A DNA stretch of 24,827 nt from AC-32 sp035624425 (lineage in GTDB: Bacteria; Actinomycetota; Thermoleophilia; Gaiellales; Gaiellaceae): assembly GCA_035624425.1 (NCBI GenBank), contig DASPRN010000026.1, positions 1 to 24,827 on the forward strand, read 5' to 3'. Below are positions 21,719 to 24,827 of this stretch, one piece after another. A program made the translations under genes and the position numbers. Position 1 is the first letter of the stretch. Every line of letters starts with the position of its first letter. Below the pieces are notes generated by a model. It ran no database searches. It saw only the letters and a program-made list of their open reading frames with translations, and was not told where the DNA came from.

Positions 21719-22584
21719 GCGACCTGCGGGTCGACCCGCTCTCCGGGCGGCTCGTCGCAATTGCCCCCGGCCGGCGCACGCGGCCCGGCGCCGCCGGCGC
21801 GGAGCTCGAGCCGGTCACACAGGAGGAGCTGGACTCGTGTCCGTTCTGCGAGGGCCGCGAGGGTCAGACCCCGCCCGAGGTGCTGGCGTTGCCGGCCTCG
21901 GACCGCAAGCCCGACAGCCCGGGCTGGTCGGTCCGCGTCGTGTCGAACAAGTACCCGGCCTTCGAGCGGCAGGAGGTCGTCGTCCACTCGCCGGTCCACA
22001 CCCGCTCGCTCGCCGAGCTCCCTCCGGAGCAGGTCGAGCTCGTGGCCGAGGCGTGGCGCCTGCGGGCCGGGGCCGCCCGCGCCGACGGAAAGGTCGTCTT
22101 CGCCTCCCTCAACGAGGGCCGCGCTGCCGGCGCGAGCCTGCTCCACTCGCACTCGCAGCTCTTCTGGCTCGACGAGGAGCCGCCGGTCCCGCGGGCGGAG
22201 CGCAGCGAGAGCTGCCGGCTCTGCGCCTCCCTCGCGCAAGAGCGGCGGGAGGGAACGCGGCTCGTCGTCGAGCGAGACGGCCTCGTGCTTCTCTGCCCCT
22301 ACGCCAGCCGCTCGCCCTACGAGTGCCTGATCGCCCCGGTCGAGCACGATGCGGACGGCTTCGGCCCGCAGCTCGGCGCCGCCCTCGGCCTCGCCGCCGA
22401 CGCGCTACGGCGCCTGCGCGACGCGGAGCGGCCGCTGCCGCTGAACCTCTGGCTGCACGAGGCAGGCCACTGGCACCTCGAGCTACTGCCGCGGGTGACG
22501 GTGTTCGCGTCCCTGGAGCTCGGCGCCGGCCACTACGTGAACACGCTGGCGCCCGAGCAGGCGGCTGCGGCTCTGCGCGATTAA
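21715..22584 (+). CDS. Galactose-1-phosphate uridylyltransferase-like (HIT superfamily), apparent CTG start
   Basis: A 289-residue nucleotidyl-sugar transferase of the GalT family, which swaps a nucleoside monophosphate between sugar phosphates. The N-terminus (SDLRVDPLSGRLVAIAPGR) matches the GalT start. Zinc-binding C42 and C45 are in CPFC, with a second CRLC. The catalytic HxHxQ is H144, H146, Q148, and the end (GHWHLELLPR) is typical. No ATG, GTG or TTG precedes the conserved N-terminus; CTG 21715 overlaps the slipin stop as CTGA. The first in-frame GTG (21880) would remove the CPFC motif. No galE or galK is nearby, so it may instead act on another nucleotide sugar. Confidence 0.88.
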   Translation: MSDLRVDPLSGRLVAIAPGRRTRPGAAGAELEPVTQEELDSCPFCEGREGQTPPEVLALPASDRKPDSPGWSVRVVSNKYPAFERQEVVVHSPVHTRSLAELPPEQVELVAEAWRLRAGAARADGKVVFASLNEGRAAGASLLHSHSQLFWLDEEPPVPRAERSESCRLCASLAQERREGTRLVVERDGLVLLCPYASRSPYECLIAPVEHDADGFGPQLGAALGLAADALRRLRDAERPLPLNLWLHEAGHWHLELLPRVTVFASLELGAGHYVNTLAPEQAAAALRD

Positions 22585-22874
22585 GCGACCGGGACTCTGT
22601 TGGCCTGAAAGGTGCGGGCGGCCTCGATCGCGGCGCTGAGGTTGAGGCCCTTGTCCTTGGCCTGCTTGATCAGCATGACCGTCTCGAGCGCGTCCATGTC
22701 GTAGATCCGCTGCTTCTTGCCCTTGGTCGGGATCTGGGCTTTGTTCGTCCAGTAGTCGAGCTGCATCTTCGAGATGCCCGCGATCTGGCAGACCTGGCCG
22801 AGATAGAGCTCGACCTTGTCGAGGTGCTCGGAGATGTCGATCGGCTCGAGGAAGTCGGCGGCTCTGTCGTACAT
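22581..22874 (-). CDS. Small MerR-like helix-turn-helix transcriptional regulator
   Basis: A 97-residue protein consisting almost entirely of a MerR-type winged helix: YLGQVCQIAGISKMQLDYWT (helix-turn-helix), KKQRIYDMDALETV (wing), then a helix with KDKGLNLSAAIEAAR. It has no effector-binding C-terminal domain. ATG 22874 has a good Shine-Dalgarno (GAGGAGGG) and a candidate promoter with both -10 and -35, so it is the only transcription unit in the window with a conventional leader. Its last 4 bp overlap the convergent galT-like gene. The regulated genes are unknown; gyrA is just upstream on the same strand. Confidence 0.82.
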   Translation of the reverse strand: MYDRAADFLEPIDISEHLDKVELYLGQVCQIAGISKMQLDYWTNKAQIPTKGKKQRIYDMDALETVMLIKQAKDKGLNLSAAIEAARTFQANRVPVA

Positions 22875-22910
22875 GGTCCCTCCTCACGGGAACGCGTGAC
22901 CGTCTTGAAA

Positions 22911-22939
22911 CTTATACAGGGCTGGTTCTGTTTTGAGAA
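22911..22939 (-). promoter_or_regulatory. Candidate promoter of the MerR-like gene
   Basis: On the minus strand TTCTCA (22939-22934, 4/6 to TTGACA) is followed after 17 nt by TATAAG (22916-22911), about 37 nt before ATG 22874. It leaves a leader of roughly 30 nt carrying the Shine-Dalgarno. Confidence 0.45.
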
Positions 22940-22947
22940 GGGGGCGG

Positions 22948-22961
22948 GCCGATTCCTCGGC
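22948..22961. terminator. Weak hairpin downstream of gyrA
   Basis: GCCGA and TCGGC arms around a 4-nt loop lie 10 nt past the gyrA stop. The minus-strand tail is C-rich with only a short TT, so this is a weak intrinsic terminator at best. Confidence 0.25.
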
Positions 22962-22970
22962 GAACCTGTA

Positions 22971-24827
22971 CTACTCGGCGGGTTCTTCCGCGGCCGGGGC
23001 CTCTTCGGGCTCCGCCTCCCCCTCGGCCACCCGCGCGATGCTCGAGACCCGCTCGTCGCCGCGCAGGCGCATGACGATCACGCCCTGGGTCGAGCGTCCG
23101 AGCCGCTTGATGTCGGAGACCGGCATCTTGATCATGGTGCCGCCCGTCGAGATCAGCATCAGCTGCTCGCCCTCACGGACGGCGACAGCGCCGGCGAGCT
23201 GGCCGCGAGCCTCCGTCAGCTGGACGGTCTTGACGCCGAGCCCGCCGCGCCCCTTGACCGGGTAGTCCGGGATCCGCGTGCGCTTGCCGTAGCCCTGGTC
23301 GGTCACGATCAGCATGTCCAGGTCCTCCCGTGCGATCGCGGCAGAGATCACCTCGTCGCCCTTGCGCAGGCCCATGCCCTTCACGCCGGAGGTCGCCCGG
23401 CCCATCGGCCGCGCCTGCTGCTCGTGGAAGCGGATGGCCTGGCCCTTGCGCGAGACCAGCATGATGTCGTCGCTGCCCGAGGAGTGGAGCACGTCGACGA
23501 GCGCGTCGCCGTCGCGAAGCTTGATCGCGATGATCCCGTCGGCCTTCAGCGGCGTGTTGTACTCCTCGAACTTCGTCTTCTTGACCATGCCGTTCTTCGT
23601 CGCGAGCACGAGGTACTCGGCCTCCTTGAAGTCGCGCGTCGCGATCACCGCGCGCACCTGCTCGTCCTGGGCGAACGGCAGCAGGTTGACGATCGCGCGG
23701 CCCTTCGACTGGCGCGTCCCGAGCGGCAGCTCGTGCACCTTCAGGCGGTAGACCTTGCCAACCGTCGTGAAGAAGAGCAGGTAGTCGTGCGTCGAGGCGA
23801 CGAACAGGTGCTCGATGTAGTCGTCCTCCTTCAGGTCCATCCCCATGACGCCGATCCCGCCGCGCCGCTGCTCGCGATAGGCGCTGACCGGTAGCCGCTT
23901 CACGTAGCCGGAGCGCGTGATCGCGATCACCATGTCCTCCTCCGCGATCAGGTCCTCCAGCTCGAGCTCGTCCTCGCCGGCGACGATCTCGGTGCGGCGC
24001 GGGTCGTCCCTGGCATACGCGCCGACCAGCTCGCCGAGCTCCTCCTTGATCACGCCGTCGACCCTTGCCGGGTCGCCAAGAATGGCGCGGAGCTCGGTGA
24101 TCCGCTCCTGCAGGTCGGCGAACTCGTCCTCGATCTCCTTCCGCGCAAGGCCCGTGAGGCGCGCGAGCCGCAGGTCGAGGATCGCCTGTGCCTGCAGCTC
24201 GGAGAGGTCGAACTGCTCCATCAGGCCGGTGCGCGCGTCGTCGGTGTCGGCGGCCGCGCGGATCAGCGCGATCACGGCGTCGAGGTTGTCGAGCGCCTTG
24301 AGATAGCCCTCGAGGATGTGCGCGCGCCGCTCGGCCTGGCGCAGCTCGTACTTCGAGCGGCGGGTGACGATCTCGCGCTGGTAGTCGAGGTAGTGGCGGA
24401 CGAGCTCGAGCAACGAGAGCGTCTTCGGCACGCCGTCGACGAGCGCGACCGCGTTGTAGCCGAAGGTGGTCTGGAGCGGCGTCAGCTTGAAGACCTTGTT
24501 CAGGGCCACCTGCGGCACGGCGTCGCGCTTCAGCTCGACGTAGATGCGCATGCCGTCCTTGTCGGAGTGGTCCTGCAGCGCCTCGTCGCTGAGCGGCACC
24601 TCGTTCAGCGTGCCCGCCTTGACCAGGTCGGCGATCTTCTCGATCACGCCGCCCTCACCGGCCTTGCGGATCCCGTACGGGAGCTCGGTGATGATGATCG
24701 CGCTCTTGCCGCCGCGCAGCTGCTCGATGTGCGCGCGCCCGCGGACGGTGATCCGGCCGCGTCCCGTGCGGTAGGCGTCGCGGATCCCGCCGAAGCCGAC
24801 GATCGAGCCGCCGGTCGGGAAGTCGGG
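22971..24827 (-). CDS. gyrA: DNA gyrase subunit A, 5' part outside window
   Basis: The C-terminal 618 residues of GyrA, the breakage-reunion subunit of DNA gyrase, which introduces negative supercoils. The fragment begins at PDFPTGGSIVG, so about 200 residues including the active-site tyrosine are beyond the right edge. Visible are the coiled-coil and gate region (YELRQAERRAHILEGYLKAL), the QAILDLRLARLTGL segment, and the six-bladed C-terminal domain opened by the GyrA box, here QRRGGIG (23850-23870), instead of the usual QRRGGKG/RG. It ends in an acidic tail (EGEAEPEEAPAAEEPAE). ParC/GrlA lacks a GyrA box, so gyrA is the better call. gyrB and recF/dnaN, often neighbours, are not in the window. 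Confidence 0.95.
   Translation of the reverse strand, partial: PDFPTGGSIVGFGGIRDAYRTGRGRITVRGRAHIEQLRGGKSAIIITELPYGIRKAGEGGVIEKIADLVKAGTLNEVPLSDEALQDHSDKDGMRIYVELKRDAVPQVALNKVFKLTPLQTTFGYNAVALVDGVPKTLSLLELVRHYLDYQREIVTRRSKYELRQAERRAHILEGYLKALDNLDAVIALIRAAADTDDARTGLMEQFDLSELQAQAILDLRLARLTGLARKEIEDEFADLQERITELRAILGDPARVDGVIKEELGELVGAYARDDPRRTEIVAGEDELELEDLIAEEDMVIAITRSGYVKRLPVSAYREQRRGGIGVMGMDLKEDDYIEHLFVASTHDYLLFFTTVGKVYRLKVHELPLGTRQSKGRAIVNLLPFAQDEQVRAVIATRDFKEAEYLVLATKNGMVKKTKFEEYNTPLKADGIIAIKLRDGDALVDVLHSSGSDDIMLVSRKGQAIRFHEQQARPMGRATSGVKGMGLRKGDEVISAAIAREDLDMLIVTDQGYGKRTRIPDYPVKGRGGLGVKTVQLTEARGQLAGAVAVREGEQLMLISTGGTMIKMPVSDIKRLGRSTQGVIVMRLRGDERVSSIARVAEGEAEPEEAPAAEEPAE

Noticed and set aside
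21837..23894. 685-codon plus-strand open frame across galT, merR and gyrA
   Set aside because: It runs over three real genes on both strands and shows no family motif.

Overview
This is a very GC-rich (roughly 70%), gene-dense, purely chromosomal window. GTG starts dominate: by my count of 24 starts, 15 are GTG, 7 ATG and 2 apparently CTG. Neighbouring genes mostly overlap by 4 bp (GTGA/ATGA). Protein families and base composition suggest an actinobacterium, most likely a deep-branching one such as Thermoleophilia (Gaiellales/Solirubrobacterales). That placement is inference; there is no rRNA marker here. I see no tRNA, rRNA, insertion sequence, prophage or CRISPR array, and no stretch over 300 bp lacks a gene. 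The longest gap is 196 bp (8353-8548).

Layout. 2-850 (+) is an amidinotransferase/DDAH-like hydrolase cut by the left edge. A 109-bp gap holding a perfect 17-bp palindrome separates it from a convergent LOG-like gene (960-1403, -). That gene is divergent, by only 17 bp, from a type II NADH dehydrogenase-like flavoprotein and a GNAT acetyltransferase. Next come a stand-alone double MshEN-domain protein and a two-gene ABC-2 exporter (4313-6021, +). From 17666 down to 6022 everything is on the minus strand: an ECF-like sigma factor translationally coupled to a fatty-acid synthase II operon (fabZ-fabH-fabD-fabG-fabF, no acpP); a HAD / double-GNAT / arginase-like operon; accD-accA; and a LigD DNA-repair ligase. 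birA is divergent from the sigma factor. A secreted PGRP-type amidase (-), then an nfeD-slipin-galT-like operon (+), a small MerR-like gene (-) and the 3' two thirds of gyrA (-, cut by the right edge) finish the window.

How the genes work together. accD/accA supply half of acetyl-CoA carboxylase, and BirA would biotinylate its carrier subunit (accB/accC are not here). fabD, fabH, fabG, fabZ and fabF give the initiation and elongation steps of fatty-acid synthesis except the enoyl reductase and the carrier protein. NfeD, slipin and the PGRP amidase are envelope proteins.

The most interesting signals are regulatory and structural. A repeated TAnnnT box 6-7 (or 10) nt before start codons implies leaderless transcription of many units. 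Two divergent gene pairs share overlapping -10 boxes. fabG and galT appear to start at CTG. A tandem of DnaA-box-like sequences lies between accA and ligD. A double MshEN protein has no ATPase attached, and an arginase-like protein has a zinc ribbon and a Cys-rich metal site. I found no clearly new multi-gene defence or metabolic system.
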